Below, one piece after another: positions 37,954-47,512 of a stretch of 64,000 nt of DNA. The translations under genes and the position numbers were made by a program. Location of the stretch: the NCBI GenBank assembly GCA_040387555.1, contig JAZKDO010000001.1:186001-250000 (forward strand). The letters run 5' to 3'. This DNA comes from UBA4416 sp040387555. GTDB taxonomy: Bacteria > Bacteroidota > Bacteroidia > B-17B0 > Aurantibacillaceae. Numbering within the stretch: the stretch's first letter is position 1; each line of letters starts with the position of its first letter. Below the pieces are notes generated by a model that was given only the letters and a program-made list of their open reading frames with translations, was not told the origin of the DNA and searched no databases.

Positions 37954-37989
37954 AAAAAAGCCGCTTGCTGATCAGCAGGCGGCTTTTTC
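37954..37989. terminator. Two-way terminator between the MopE-like gene and carB
   Basis: A GC-rich stem (GCCGCTTGCT with AGCAGGCGGC, 37960-37983, four-base loop GATC) flanked by A-rich sequence on the left and TTTTT on the right. It can stop transcription from both sides. Confidence 0.9.
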
Positions 37990-38008
37990 CATTTACACTA
38001 TTAAGAAG

Positions 38009-40819
38009 TTATTTGCTTAGATACAAATTACGCTCACTATAAATGTTCTGAAAATATTCATCATACAGATCATCAATAAAATAAATTGCTTCTCCGGTGG
38101 ACTTCATTTCGGGCCCTAACTCTTTTTGGATTTCAGGGAATTTTTCGAAACTGAACACTGGAATCTTGATTGCGTATCCTTTTTTCTTAGGTGCAAAAGT
38201 AAAGTCTTTTACTTTTGCACCTAACATCACCTTGGTTGCGTAGTTAACGTATGGCTCGTCGTATGCCTTGGCAATAAATGGAACCGTGCGTGATGCGCGT
38301 GGATTGGCTTCAATGATATAAACAACCTCATCTTTAATAGCGAATTGGATATTCAACAAGCCAACTGTCTTTAAAGCAACTGCAATCGTTTTTGTGTGTT
38401 GCTCCATTTGCTTCAAAACATTCTCAGATAAGTCGAAGGTAGGAAGTACTGCGTAACTGTCTCCACTGTGAATTCCGGCAGGTTCAATATGTTCCATCAT
38501 GCCAATAATGTAAACATCTTTTCCGTCACATATAGAATCTGATTCTGCTTCAATCGCATTTTGTAAAAAGTGATCTAGTAACACCTGGTTGCCAGGCAAA
38601 TCATGTAATAATTTAACAACGTGTTGCTCCAGCTCTTCCTCATTAATTACAATTTTCATGGACTGTCCTCCCAATACATAACTCGGGCGAACCAATAACG
38701 GAAAACCTAATTCTTTTGATAAAGTAATAGCCTCTTCAGCGTCTGTAATAACACCAAATTTTGGATAAGGAATATTGTTTTCTTTTAATAGGTTAGAAAA
38801 TCTTCCTCTATCCTCAGCTAAATCCAATGATTTGAAATCAGTGCCTATTATTTTAATCCCATATCGCTCTAATTTTTCAGCGAGTTTCAATGCTGTTTGT
38901 CCACCTAACTGCACGATAACACCTTCTGGTTTTTCATGCAAAATAATATCGTAAATATGTTCCCAGAACACAGGTTCAAAATATAATTTGTCGGCTGTAC
39001 TAAAATCAGTACTAACGGTTTCCGGGTTACAGTTAATCATGATTGTTTCGTAACCCATTTCTTTGGCGGCTAATACTCCATGTACGCAGCTGTAATCAAA
39101 CTCAATTCCCTGGCCGATACGGTTAGGTCCAGAACCTAAAATGATCACTTTCTTTTTATCCGTACGAATACTTTCGTTTTCATCTTCAAAAGTTGAATAA
39201 TAATAAGGTGTTTTAGCTTCGAATTCAGCTGCGCAAGTGTCTACCATTTTAAAGACACGATTGATATCCAATTCTTTTCGTTTGTTATATACCTCACTTT
39301 CTAAACAACGTAATAAATGTGCAACCTGCCTGTCAGCATAGCCCATTTGTTTTACTTCATATAAAAGGTCTCTTGGGATATCACTTAACCTATATTTAGA
39401 TACTTCATTTTCCAAAGCTATCATTTGTTCGATCTGCTCAAGAAACCACATATCAATACGTGTTAGTTTCTGAATGGTTTTGATAGAGATGCCTAATTTC
39501 ATAGCATCATAAATCATGAATAAACGATTCCAGCTCGGACGTTCTAAACCTGCTAATAATTCCGCCTGGTTCGTATTCTCTTTTCCATCTGCTCCTAACC
39601 CATTACGTTTAATCTCCAAACTCTGACAGGCTTTTTGTAATGCTTCCTGGAAAGAACGACCAATCGCCATTACTTCACCTACTGATTTCATCTGAAAGCC
39701 TAATTCGCGGTTACAACCTTTAAATTTATCAAAGTTCCAACGAGGAATTTTCACAATCACATAATCCAATGTTGGTTCAAAATACGCTGACGTTGATTTA
39801 GTAATCTGGTTGATCAATTCATCCAATGTATAGCCGATCGCTAACTTACTCGCAATACGTGCAATTGGGTAACCAGTAGCTTTACTTGCTAAAGCAGAAG
39901 ATCGTGACACGCGTGGATTAATTTCAATAGCAATGATTTCTTCTTTTTCATCATCACTCACGGCAAATTGCACATTACATCCGCCAGAAAAATTACCAAT
40001 GCTACGCATCATTTTAATGGCCATGGTACGCATTTTTTGGTACGTACTATCGCTTAATGTTTGTGCTGGTGCTACAGTAATACTATCACCTGTATGTACG
40101 CCCATTGGATCAAAATTTTCAATGGAACAAATAATAGCAACGTTATCATTTTTATCACGTAACAATTCCAATTCATATTCTTTCCAACCTAATACTGCTT
40201 TATCAATTAATACCTCATGGATAGGAGAAGTTTGTAATCCGCGATTCAATAAATGATCGTAATCTTCCTTTTTATAAACTACAGAACCACCGCTTCCACC
40301 AAGGGTGAATGATGGACGAATCACTAAAGGAAAACCAAATTCCTGTGCAACAGATTTTCCTTCTAAAAAAGATTTTGCAATTTTACTTGGTGCCATTGCA
40401 ACGCCGATCTCATTCATTCGGATACGGAATAAATCACGGTCTTCCGTTACTTTGATAGCGTCAATATCAACACCAATCATTTTCACTCCGTACTTTTTCC
40501 ATATTCCAAGATCATCACACTTCAAGGCCAAATTCAACGCAGTTTGTCCGCCCATTGTTGGTAACACAGCATCAATCTGGCGCTCTTCCAGAATTTTGAT
40601 AATGGATTTTACTTCCAGAGGCAATAAGTAAATATGATCTGCTGTTACTTTATCAGTCATGATAGTGGCAGGATTTGAGTTGATCAAAGTCACTTCAATA
40701 CCTTCTTCACGAAGACTTTTAGCAGATTGAGAACCTGAATAATCAAACTCACAGGCTTGACCGATAATAATAGGGCCTGAACCAATAATTAAAACGGATT
40801 TTATAGATGTATCTTTCAT
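38009..40819 (-). CDS. carB: Carbamoyl-phosphate synthase large subunit
   Basis: 936 residues. Two homologous ATP-grasp halves are present (first: GSGPIIIGQACEFDYSGSQ at 13-31, NPRVSRSSALASKATGYPIA; second: GSGPNRIGQGIEFDYSCVHG, NPRASRTVPFIAKA), joined by the oligomerisation region. The chain ends where the fourth, regulatory MGS-like domain of the ~1,073-residue enterobacterial enzyme would begin, so UMP/ornithine control through that domain is missing. I recall similarly short CarB proteins in other Bacteroidota. It makes carbamoyl phosphate for pyrimidine and arginine synthesis. Three ATAGTGC repeats precede the start codon. Confidence 0.95.
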   Translation of the reverse strand: MKDTSIKSVLIIGSGPIIIGQACEFDYSGSQSAKSLREEGIEVTLINSNPATIMTDKVTADHIYLLPLEVKSIIKILEERQIDAVLPTMGGQTALNLALKCDDLGIWKKYGVKMIGVDIDAIKVTEDRDLFRIRMNEIGVAMAPSKIAKSFLEGKSVAQEFGFPLVIRPSFTLGGSGGSVVYKKEDYDHLLNRGLQTSPIHEVLIDKAVLGWKEYELELLRDKNDNVAIICSIENFDPMGVHTGDSITVAPAQTLSDSTYQKMRTMAIKMMRSIGNFSGGCNVQFAVSDDEKEEIIAIEINPRVSRSSALASKATGYPIARIASKLAIGYTLDELINQITKSTSAYFEPTLDYVIVKIPRWNFDKFKGCNRELGFQMKSVGEVMAIGRSFQEALQKACQSLEIKRNGLGADGKENTNQAELLAGLERPSWNRLFMIYDAMKLGISIKTIQKLTRIDMWFLEQIEQMIALENEVSKYRLSDIPRDLLYEVKQMGYADRQVAHLLRCLESEVYNKRKELDINRVFKMVDTCAAEFEAKTPYYYSTFEDENESIRTDKKKVIILGSGPNRIGQGIEFDYSCVHGVLAAKEMGYETIMINCNPETVSTDFSTADKLYFEPVFWEHIYDIILHEKPEGVIVQLGGQTALKLAEKLERYGIKIIGTDFKSLDLAEDRGRFSNLLKENNIPYPKFGVITDAEEAITLSKELGFPLLVRPSYVLGGQSMKIVINEEELEQHVVKLLHDLPGNQVLLDHFLQNAIEAESDSICDGKDVYIIGMMEHIEPAGIHSGDSYAVLPTFDLSENVLKQMEQHTKTIAVALKTVGLLNIQFAIKDEVVYIIEANPRASRTVPFIAKAYDEPYVNYATKVMLGAKVKDFTFAPKKKGYAIKIPVFSFEKFPEIQKELGPEMKSTGEAIYFIDDLYDEYFQNIYSERNLYLSK

Positions 40820-40820
40820 A

Positions 40821-40898
40821 ATAGTGCTAAGTGGTTAGAATATAGTGCCAAATGCTAGATTGCAAAAAACAAAAAAACAAACTTGGTAAAGATAGTGC
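40821..40898. promoter_or_regulatory. Three ATAGTGC direct repeats upstream of carB
   Basis: The same heptamer occurs at 40821-40827, 40842-40848 and 40892-40898, spaced 21 and 50 bp, near whole numbers of helical turns. It lies between carB and the divergent barrel gene. It could be an operator; no known regulator site is recognised. Confidence 0.4.
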
Positions 40899-40965
40899 TT
40901 TGATCGGTTTTGGTTTCAGTAAGATTTTAACAAGTAATTAATAAAGCAGGCTATATTTTAATTTG

Positions 40966-40973
40966 TAAGTTTG
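40966..40973 (+). promoter_or_regulatory. -7 element abutting the start codon of the barrel gene
   Basis: TAAGTTTG, an exact TAnnTTTG match, ends four bases before the ATG at 40978. Transcription would begin at or next to the A of the start codon, giving a leaderless or nearly leaderless mRNA. No -33 TTG was found. Confidence 0.45.
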
Positions 40974-40977
40974 AATA

Positions 40978-41532
40978 ATGGTTCCTTTCCGATATTTACT
41001 AACCTCTGCTCTATTAACTATCTTGAGTTTGTTTTCAAAAGCCCAGGATGATTATGCCCTTCCGTCTCCAAGGGATTTTGCTAAGAACCCCGCAAAAACA
41101 GCTGGGTTTATTGAATTAGGAGGAAACGCCGGCCTGTATTCCTTAAATATTGACCTCATTTATTACTATAAAGAAAAATTTAAACTCAGTGTCAGAGGTG
41201 GGTTTGCACCGCATTTCAACAGCGTTTATATTGAACAGATTTATTTACTGGAGAACAACTTTATACTTTTTAAAAACCCTCATCACCTGGAATTGGGCCT
41301 TGGAGCTACAATGCAACGGCGTTATAATGAAAGGCCTAATGAAATTGATAATTACTTTTGGGAAAATATTTTATTCAGCGTTTGGCGTTGCGGTTACCGT
41401 TATCAAAAACAAGAAGACGGTTTTTTTTTAAGAGCTGGGATAACGCCTGTTATTATGAGCAGCGATGCCCTCGGGTTTCATCCTGATTATTTTCAGTTTT
41501 GGGCAGGTGTGAGCCTTGGATTGAGTTTTTAA
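40978..41532 (+). CDS. Small outer-membrane beta-barrel protein, unknown role
   Basis: 184 residues: signal peptide ending SKAQ (about 19-22), then alternating strands rich in Tyr, Phe and Gly, and a final strand ending GLSF typical of outer-membrane barrels. It contains many aromatic pairs (YYYKEKFKLSVRGGF). I do not recognise a family. It lies convergent with the dihydroorotase-like gene, 9 bp between stops. Another small barrel at 49911-50483 is of similar size but I see no clear sequence similarity. Confidence 0.72.
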   Translation: MVPFRYLLTSALLTILSLFSKAQDDYALPSPRDFAKNPAKTAGFIELGGNAGLYSLNIDLIYYYKEKFKLSVRGGFAPHFNSVYIEQIYLLENNFILFKNPHHLELGLGATMQRRYNERPNEIDNYFWENILFSVWRCGYRYQKQEDGFFLRAGITPVIMSSDALGFHPDYFQFWAGVSLGLSF

Positions 41533-41541
41533 TAAACGGAC

Positions 41542-42807
41542 TTAACTAATGAATGTATTTTTATTAATCACACCTATCACTTCCCCCAACAGTTCTTTTC
41601 CTATAAAGCCTGAGTTTTTATTAGAAGAAACAATATGCTTTTTTTCAAAAATATATTGTTTGTCAGGATTAAAAAGGGTGATATTAGCTTCTATCCCTTC
41701 TTTAATTTTGACTTCATTTAATCCCAAAATGCCGCGCGGATTTTTCGTTAACGTATCGATCATTTGCTCTAAAGAAACCTTGCGATTCAAAGCTCTATTT
41801 AAAACCCCAAAACAACTTTCAAGTCCAATCATTCCATTGTCGGCGTGATCAAATTCTAAATCCTTACTTTCAATATCCTGCGGATTATGATCACTCACAA
41901 TCACATCAATAATTCCGTCGCCCACAGCTTTTCGCAAAGCATCAATATCGTCTTTTGTTCTTAAAGGAGGATTTACCTTGTAATTTGTATCAAACCCTTC
42001 CACAGCTGCATCATCTAACAATAAATTATAAGCGGCTACACCACAGGTGATATTTAATTTCTTCGACTTTGCTTTTCGTATTAACTCAGCGCTTCCTCTT
42101 GTGCTGATAGTTGGAATGTGCATTTTTCCGCCAGTATATTCCAGAATCTGGATATTTCGCTGCAGCATAAGTTCTTCTGCAAGTGCAGGCATCCCTTTAA
42201 GTCCCAATCGCGTAGATGTTACGCCTTCATTCATTAGGCCATCATGAGAAATGGTTTTATCATCACAGTGAGTAATGATAAAACTATTGATGTTTTTAGA
42301 ATATTGAAGCGCTCTTAAAATTAAACCGGCATCTTTGGTTGCCTTTTTATAATCGCTAAATCCTACAGCGCCGGACAGTTGCATATCGTACATTTCAGAA
42401 AGATCTTTTCCTTCCTGGTTATGACTCAATGTTCCCACGGGGTATACATCCACAGCGTTCAATCTGGATTTGTTAACCACGTAATCTATCTGAGCCTTAT
42501 TGTGCAACGGCGGATTTGTGCCACTCATCAGTGCCACGCCTGTAAATCCGCCTTTAGCGGCAGCACGCAGACCATTATCTAATGTTTCTTTATGCTCGTT
42601 TCCCGGATCACAGAAATTCACCTGCATATCCAACCACCCGGCTGATACATGTAAATTATTACCTTCAATTACCTTTACTCCTTTTTCAGGATTAATGCTT
42701 TTTTTGATCTGGGTTATAAACCCTTTCTCAATTAAAATATCCATCACCTTACCATTACATGGGCTGGCCGAATCAATAACTGTTGCTTGTTTTATTAATA
42801 AATTCAT
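41542..42807 (-). CDS. Dihydroorotase homologue lacking the metal-site histidines
   Basis: 421 residues, length and fold of a class I dihydroorotase/amidohydrolase. The usual DxHxHxRxPG metal-binding motif reads DMQVNFCDPG (60-69), so both histidines are replaced (Gln62, Asn64) and Arg by Cys. His180 (ITHCDD), His230 (KMHIPTIST) and Asp306 (SDHNPQ) remain, but the second half of DHAPH is NPQ. A classical two-metal reaction is therefore unlikely; it may be a non-catalytic partner such as inactive DHO homologues paired with aspartate transcarbamoylase. It shares the minus strand with a BatA/VWA gene 120 bp upstream. Confidence 0.85.
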   Translation of the reverse strand: MNLLIKQATVIDSASPCNGKVMDILIEKGFITQIKKSINPEKGVKVIEGNNLHVSAGWLDMQVNFCDPGNEHKETLDNGLRAAAKGGFTGVALMSGTNPPLHNKAQIDYVVNKSRLNAVDVYPVGTLSHNQEGKDLSEMYDMQLSGAVGFSDYKKATKDAGLILRALQYSKNINSFIITHCDDKTISHDGLMNEGVTSTRLGLKGMPALAEELMLQRNIQILEYTGGKMHIPTISTRGSAELIRKAKSKKLNITCGVAAYNLLLDDAAVEGFDTNYKVNPPLRTKDDIDALRKAVGDGIIDVIVSDHNPQDIESKDLEFDHADNGMIGLESCFGVLNRALNRKVSLEQMIDTLTKNPRGILGLNEVKIKEGIEANITLFNPDKQYIFEKKHIVSSNKNSGFIGKELLGEVIGVINKNTFIS

Positions 42808-42927
42808 ATTTATCTACTATCAAAGTTTTAGTTATATTTTTAATTCCAAAACAATTAAGAATTTACGAATCTAAGCTTAACTATGTTTGAATACACCTAT
42901 TCGTATATTCTCATAAATTCGTACTTC

Positions 42928-45015
42928 TCAATGCTTAAATAATCGTATAATTAATATTTCACTCAATAAAAAAATTAAGGCTAAAATCAAAAACACTTTC
43001 CATAATTTTTTCCCATCGTTCACCTCTTGCAACATATTTGTTAATGATTTTTCTCCAGGCGAGATAATAATAACATTTTTCAGAGTCATTTCATCCACCA
43101 TTTTTTGCAGATCTTCGTTAGTCATAAAGTTCATATCCGACTCTTTACGGTTATAGTTAAACGCCAGATCTTTTAAAGGAACTTGATTTTCCATAACAGT
43201 ATAATGCCCTGCCTCTGATATTTGATTCTGTGTAAACAAAGTATTTGCATTGTTCACCACCCTGTGCTCGGGAATAATATCCAGTTTTCTTGAGGATTTA
43301 GTAAATGAATTTTCGGAATTTTTCACATCATCATTTTTAATAATATGAAGGGGCTTGTCAGAAAAATCGGAACCTGTATTCAAAACAATAGCTTCATTCA
43401 CGGCAGTTTTAAAATAAACCGGTGAAGGCTTTAAACTCAGAATAGCCATTTTAATTAGAGTTGGTACAAAAATAGCGTGTTTTAATAAGTTAGAACTTTC
43501 CTCGTCAGACGGAATCGAAAACAGGTAAATTTTACCGGTGCCTAAAGGATTTAATGAAATAAGAAAACGTCCGTTTTGCAATAATACCAGTTCCTGAGAA
43601 TTACTGTTTGTAGTTTTAGAAAATTCAAAATGCCCAAATACCTTCGGCAAATCCATTCGCTGATCAATCTTGCTAAATACACCTTCATACAAACCCTGCT
43701 CAAAGTTAATACTTTGGGTTTTTGTGTTTCCGGAATCAAGTCTAATGATCTTTGGTAATTGCAGAGTTTGGAAAGCTAAATTGTAGGATTCAAAATCTGG
43801 TTTTTTTGAAGGAAATATTACCAAACTTCCTCCATTAGTAACAAACTTTTGAAGCTCTGATGAAAACCCGCTCGTAATATTATTCAGTTCGTTCAACACA
43901 ATAATGTTTGTCTTAGAAAATATGCTGTAATCAATCGACGCTTCATTATTTTCCTTGTAAACAAATAAACTATCATCCTGCATTAAGGACCTGAAATTTC
44001 CGGCAGTTCTGCTTTCTTTTCCATTAACTATTAATGAATGGATAGTTGTATGGGCATTAAAACTAAAATAAAAATCATCATCGTAAGTGATAGGATAATC
44101 TTCTATTTTCAAAATGCCTTTATTAACCCCTTTCGCTTTTATCATAAAGGAAATACTAACTTCTTTTTTGCTACCAGCCTTTACATCGTATGAACTAAGG
44201 GAAACCTGCGCATCATTGATGAATAATTTTAGCGTTCCATTTTCTATGTCTTTTGAGGTTTTGTTGACAATGATAGCATGGATGATTTGCTGTGTTTCAT
44301 ATTGTTGAAGCGGTGATTCAAACCAAACACTATCAATATAAATATTACTCACTTCAGAAGAAGCAATTGGAATAAAATTTATAACAATAGCTGTATCAAT
44401 ACCAGATTTATTTATATCCACACTATTCTTTTGGAAATCACTCAAGATATAGATCCGCTTATTTTTTGAAGTACTGTTCTGTAAAAAATCCTGTTGCCGT
44501 TTTAATACACTATTGATGGATCTTGATGATGAGGAAATTTTAATGTCATTCAGTTGTTCAATAAATTCTTCTTTAGAAACAAAGCGTTGGTGTTTACCTT
44601 CAAAATCATTTGTTATTAATTGAAGTTTATCACTGGCATTAAATGTATTGGCAATTTCTGCAGCGTATTCTTTTGCATTTTCCAAGAGCGTACCTTTTTT
44701 GTTGGTACTTTCCATACTAAAAGAATTATCAATGTAAATACTTACAACTTTGTCTCCAATAATGGCTTTTGTTTTTCCAGGAAGAAAAGGTTGTGCAAAG
44801 GCAAACACCAGGCAGGTAATAGCTAAAATCCTCATCGCCAGAATCAACCATTCCTTTAATTTTGATTTGCTATCGCTTTCCTGTTTTAATTCTTTAAGAA
44901 ACTGAACATTGGTGAAATATACTTTCTTGTACTTTCTGAAATTAAAAAGATGAATGATAATTGGAATAGCTATAGCTGCTAATCCGATTAAAAATGTAGG
45001 AAATAAAAAATTCAT
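42928..45015 (-). CDS. BatA-domain, VWA-domain membrane protein
   Basis: 695 residues from the ATG at 45013-45015. The N-terminal BatA domain has two helices (about 5-24 and 58-78) and the typical FLFPTFLIGLAAIAIPIIIHL opening. A VWA domain (about 90-215) follows with the MIDAS motif DNSFS. After long extracytoplasmic beta-rich parts, a last helix (about 673-690) ends the protein. Such proteins occur in the MoxR/Bat aerotolerance and surface-assembly groups of Bacteroidota; the exact role is unknown. It is the first of a two-gene unit with the dihydroorotase-like gene. Confidence 0.85.
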   Translation of the reverse strand: MNFLFPTFLIGLAAIAIPIIIHLFNFRKYKKVYFTNVQFLKELKQESDSKSKLKEWLILAMRILAITCLVFAFAQPFLPGKTKAIIGDKVVSIYIDNSFSMESTNKKGTLLENAKEYAAEIANTFNASDKLQLITNDFEGKHQRFVSKEEFIEQLNDIKISSSSRSINSVLKRQQDFLQNSTSKNKRIYILSDFQKNSVDINKSGIDTAIVINFIPIASSEVSNIYIDSVWFESPLQQYETQQIIHAIIVNKTSKDIENGTLKLFINDAQVSLSSYDVKAGSKKEVSISFMIKAKGVNKGILKIEDYPITYDDDFYFSFNAHTTIHSLIVNGKESRTAGNFRSLMQDDSLFVYKENNEASIDYSIFSKTNIIVLNELNNITSGFSSELQKFVTNGGSLVIFPSKKPDFESYNLAFQTLQLPKIIRLDSGNTKTQSINFEQGLYEGVFSKIDQRMDLPKVFGHFEFSKTTNSNSQELVLLQNGRFLISLNPLGTGKIYLFSIPSDEESSNLLKHAIFVPTLIKMAILSLKPSPVYFKTAVNEAIVLNTGSDFSDKPLHIIKNDDVKNSENSFTKSSRKLDIIPEHRVVNNANTLFTQNQISEAGHYTVMENQVPLKDLAFNYNRKESDMNFMTNEDLQKMVDEMTLKNVIIISPGEKSLTNMLQEVNDGKKLWKVFLILALIFLLSEILIIRLFKH

Positions 45016-45142
45016 CAACTGTAAAAATACATTTTTTTAGCATATATGTTTAAAGCCGTTCTATTGATCCATATTTTATAAAAATCTATCGTTTAGAATA
45101 CTTAGGTTTTTTCAACAAAAAACCAAAAATTAACTTTTTTCC

Positions 45143-45205
45143 TTGCACCCCCCCTTTTTTTGATATATTTTTGTCAAAAAATTGATAATTTTCAGTTGCA
45201 CCCCC
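45143..45205 (+). promoter_or_regulatory. glnN promoter with repeated TTGCACCCCC motif
   Basis: TTG (45143-45145) and TATTTTTG (45166-45173) form a -33/-7 pair with a 20-bp spacer, a strong Bacteroidetes-type promoter. The -33 TTG is part of TTGCACCCCCCC; the same TTGCACCCCC recurs at 45196-45205, 53 bp downstream, between the predicted transcription start and the ATG at 45223. The repeat looks like a pair of operator sites. Confidence 0.65.
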
Positions 45206-45222
45206 TATAAAAATCAAAAATT

Positions 45223-47412
45223 ATGAGCACAAGACGTATTTTAGCCATGCAAGATGTTATTAAACGAACGCCGGTTGAGTTCAGTAATAACAATAAACAA
45301 GTTTCACAATATTATGGATCCAATGTATTTGGTTTGGATGCCATGCGTGAATTCTTATCTGAAGAAGCATTTAACAGCATTCAGAATTCTATGCATCAGG
45401 GAACCATAGTGGAACGTAAAATGGCTGATCAGGTGGCAGCTTGCATGAAAGCCTGGGCTCAAAGCAAAGGTGTAACTCATTTCACACATTGGTTTCAACC
45501 ATTATCAGGTGCTACTGCCGAAAAACATGATGGTTTTTTTGAACCAATCGAAGGGGGTAGAGCAATTGAGCGTTTCAGTGGAAATGCATTAGTTCAGCAA
45601 GAGCCTGACGCTTCTTCTTTCCCTAACGGAGGAATCCGTAATACTTTTGAAGCACGTGGTTACACTGCATGGGATCCAACATCTCCGGCATTTATATGGG
45701 GCGAGACATTATGCATTCCAACTATCTTTATTTCTTATACCGGTGAATCGTTGGATTTCAAAACGCCTTTATTGAAATCATTGCATGCGGTTGATAAAGC
45801 AGCCACTGATGTTTGCCAGTATTTTGATAAAAATGTGACTAAAGTAATTGCGACGTTAGGGTGGGAACAGGAATATTTTTTAGTAGATTCTGCGTTATAT
45901 AATATCCGTTACGATTTGCAACAAACCGGACGCACCTTGTTTGGTCACGCACCGGCAAAAGGCCAACAGTTAGAAGATCACTATTGGGGCTCCATTCCTG
46001 AAAGAGTAGCTGCTTATATGCGTGATTTTGAATACGAATCTCACTTATTAGGAATTCCGGTTAGAACGCGCCATAACGAGGTGGCGCCTGCACAATTTGA
46101 ATGCGCTCCAGTTTTTGAAGAAACAAACTTAGCTGTTGATCACAACTTATTATTAATGGATGTGATGGAAAAAGTAGCTATCCGCCATAATTTCCGTGTA
46201 TTGATGCATGAAAAACCGTATGCCGGTGTAAACGGCAGTGGTAAACATAACAACTGGAGTTTAGCTACCAACACGGGAAAAAACTTATTATCTCCGGGCA
46301 AAACACCCAAAACAAACTTACAATTCCTAACGTTCTTTATCAATACAGTAAAAGCCGTTTATGAACATGGAGATTTATTACGTGCTTCTATTGCTTCTGC
46401 AAACAATGATCACCGCTTAGGTGCTAACGAAGCTCCTCCGGCAATCATGTCTGTTTTCTTAGGCGAACAATTATCAAAAGTATTGGATGAACTTGAAAAA
46501 GCAGTGCATAGCGGGAAAATGAGTCCGGAGGAAAAGACTGCCTTAAAAATGAACATTGGCCGTATACCGGATATTTTATTGGATAATACCGATCGTAACA
46601 GAACTTCTCCATTTGCTTTCACCGGCAATAAATTTGAATTCAGAGCCGTTGGTTCCAGTGCAAATTGCGGCGGGCCAATGACTGTTTTGAATGCAATCAT
46701 GGCAGAACAGCTGGTTACATTTAAAAAAGATGTGGATGCATTGATGAACAAGAAAGTTGAGAAAGACGAAGCTATTTTTCAGATCTTAAAAAAATATATC
46801 ATTGAAAGCAAACGTATTCGTTTTGAAGGCAATGGATATGGTGATGCCTGGAAAGCAGAAGCTAAAAAACGTGGATTAAATAATATCTCTACTACACCTG
46901 GTGCTTTAGAAGCAATGATTTCTAAAAAAACATTGAATATGTTCGAGTCACAAGGCATTTTAAATCACCGTGAACAGGAAGCCCGTTACGAAATTGCTTT
47001 AGAAACCTATACTAAGAAAATTCAGATCGAATCACGTATCATCGCGGATATGGTAAGCAATCAGATCATTCCTGCTGCGTTGAATTATCAAAAAACTTTA
47101 GTAGAATCAGTAAGAGGAATGAAAGAAATTATGACTCCTGCAGAATTTAAGGTTGTGGCAAAAAGCCAACTGGAGTTGATTAAAGAAATTTCTGAGAAAG
47201 TAACCATCATTAAAACAGAAGCTGATTTAATGACGGAAGAGCGTAAGAAAGCAAACAATTTAGACAATGCTAAAAAACAAGCACATGCGTATTGTGAAAA
47301 AGTAAAGCCTTATTTTGAATCAATGCGTTACAATGTTGACAAATTAGAAGGAATTGTGGACGATGCTACCTGGCCTTTACCAAAATACAGAGAAATGCTG
47401 TATTTAAGATAA
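45223..47412 (+). CDS. glnN: Glutamine synthetase type III
   Basis: 729 residues, the GSIII length. Family motifs are present: VAPAQFECAPVFEE with the metal/glutamate-binding residues, VNGSGKHNNWSL, NDHRLGANEAPPAI and NRTSPFAFTGNKFEFRAVG. It condenses glutamate and ammonia with ATP and is the main nitrogen-assimilation enzyme in many Bacteroidota. It is a single-gene unit with its own promoter bearing a repeated C-tract motif, which suggests nitrogen control, though no regulator gene is next to it. Confidence 0.97.
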   Translation: MSTRRILAMQDVIKRTPVEFSNNNKQVSQYYGSNVFGLDAMREFLSEEAFNSIQNSMHQGTIVERKMADQVAACMKAWAQSKGVTHFTHWFQPLSGATAEKHDGFFEPIEGGRAIERFSGNALVQQEPDASSFPNGGIRNTFEARGYTAWDPTSPAFIWGETLCIPTIFISYTGESLDFKTPLLKSLHAVDKAATDVCQYFDKNVTKVIATLGWEQEYFLVDSALYNIRYDLQQTGRTLFGHAPAKGQQLEDHYWGSIPERVAAYMRDFEYESHLLGIPVRTRHNEVAPAQFECAPVFEETNLAVDHNLLLMDVMEKVAIRHNFRVLMHEKPYAGVNGSGKHNNWSLATNTGKNLLSPGKTPKTNLQFLTFFINTVKAVYEHGDLLRASIASANNDHRLGANEAPPAIMSVFLGEQLSKVLDELEKAVHSGKMSPEEKTALKMNIGRIPDILLDNTDRNRTSPFAFTGNKFEFRAVGSSANCGGPMTVLNAIMAEQLVTFKKDVDALMNKKVEKDEAIFQILKKYIIESKRIRFEGNGYGDAWKAEAKKRGLNNISTTPGALEAMISKKTLNMFESQGILNHREQEARYEIALETYTKKIQIESRIIADMVSNQIIPAALNYQKTLVESVRGMKEIMTPAEFKVVAKSQLELIKEISEKVTIIKTEADLMTEERKKANNLDNAKKQAHAYCEKVKPYFESMRYNVDKLEGIVDDATWPLPKYREMLYLR

Positions 47413-47512
47413 AACCTCAAAATCTCCCGATGAAATTGGCATTTTTTGTCAATAAATTTTTGAAGTTTTAAAATATTATATATATTAGCACCTTACAAAG
47501 TTTAATTTACCT

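Noticed and set aside
38009..40819. CarB truncated by a frameshift
   Set aside because: The end coincides with the domain boundary and is followed by a good terminator; no remnant of the missing domain is seen, and short CarB proteins appear usual in this phylum.
45019..45222. Riboswitch upstream of glnN
   Set aside because: No conserved fold (glutamine or other class) could be recognised; the region is explained by a -33/-7 promoter and a short repeat.
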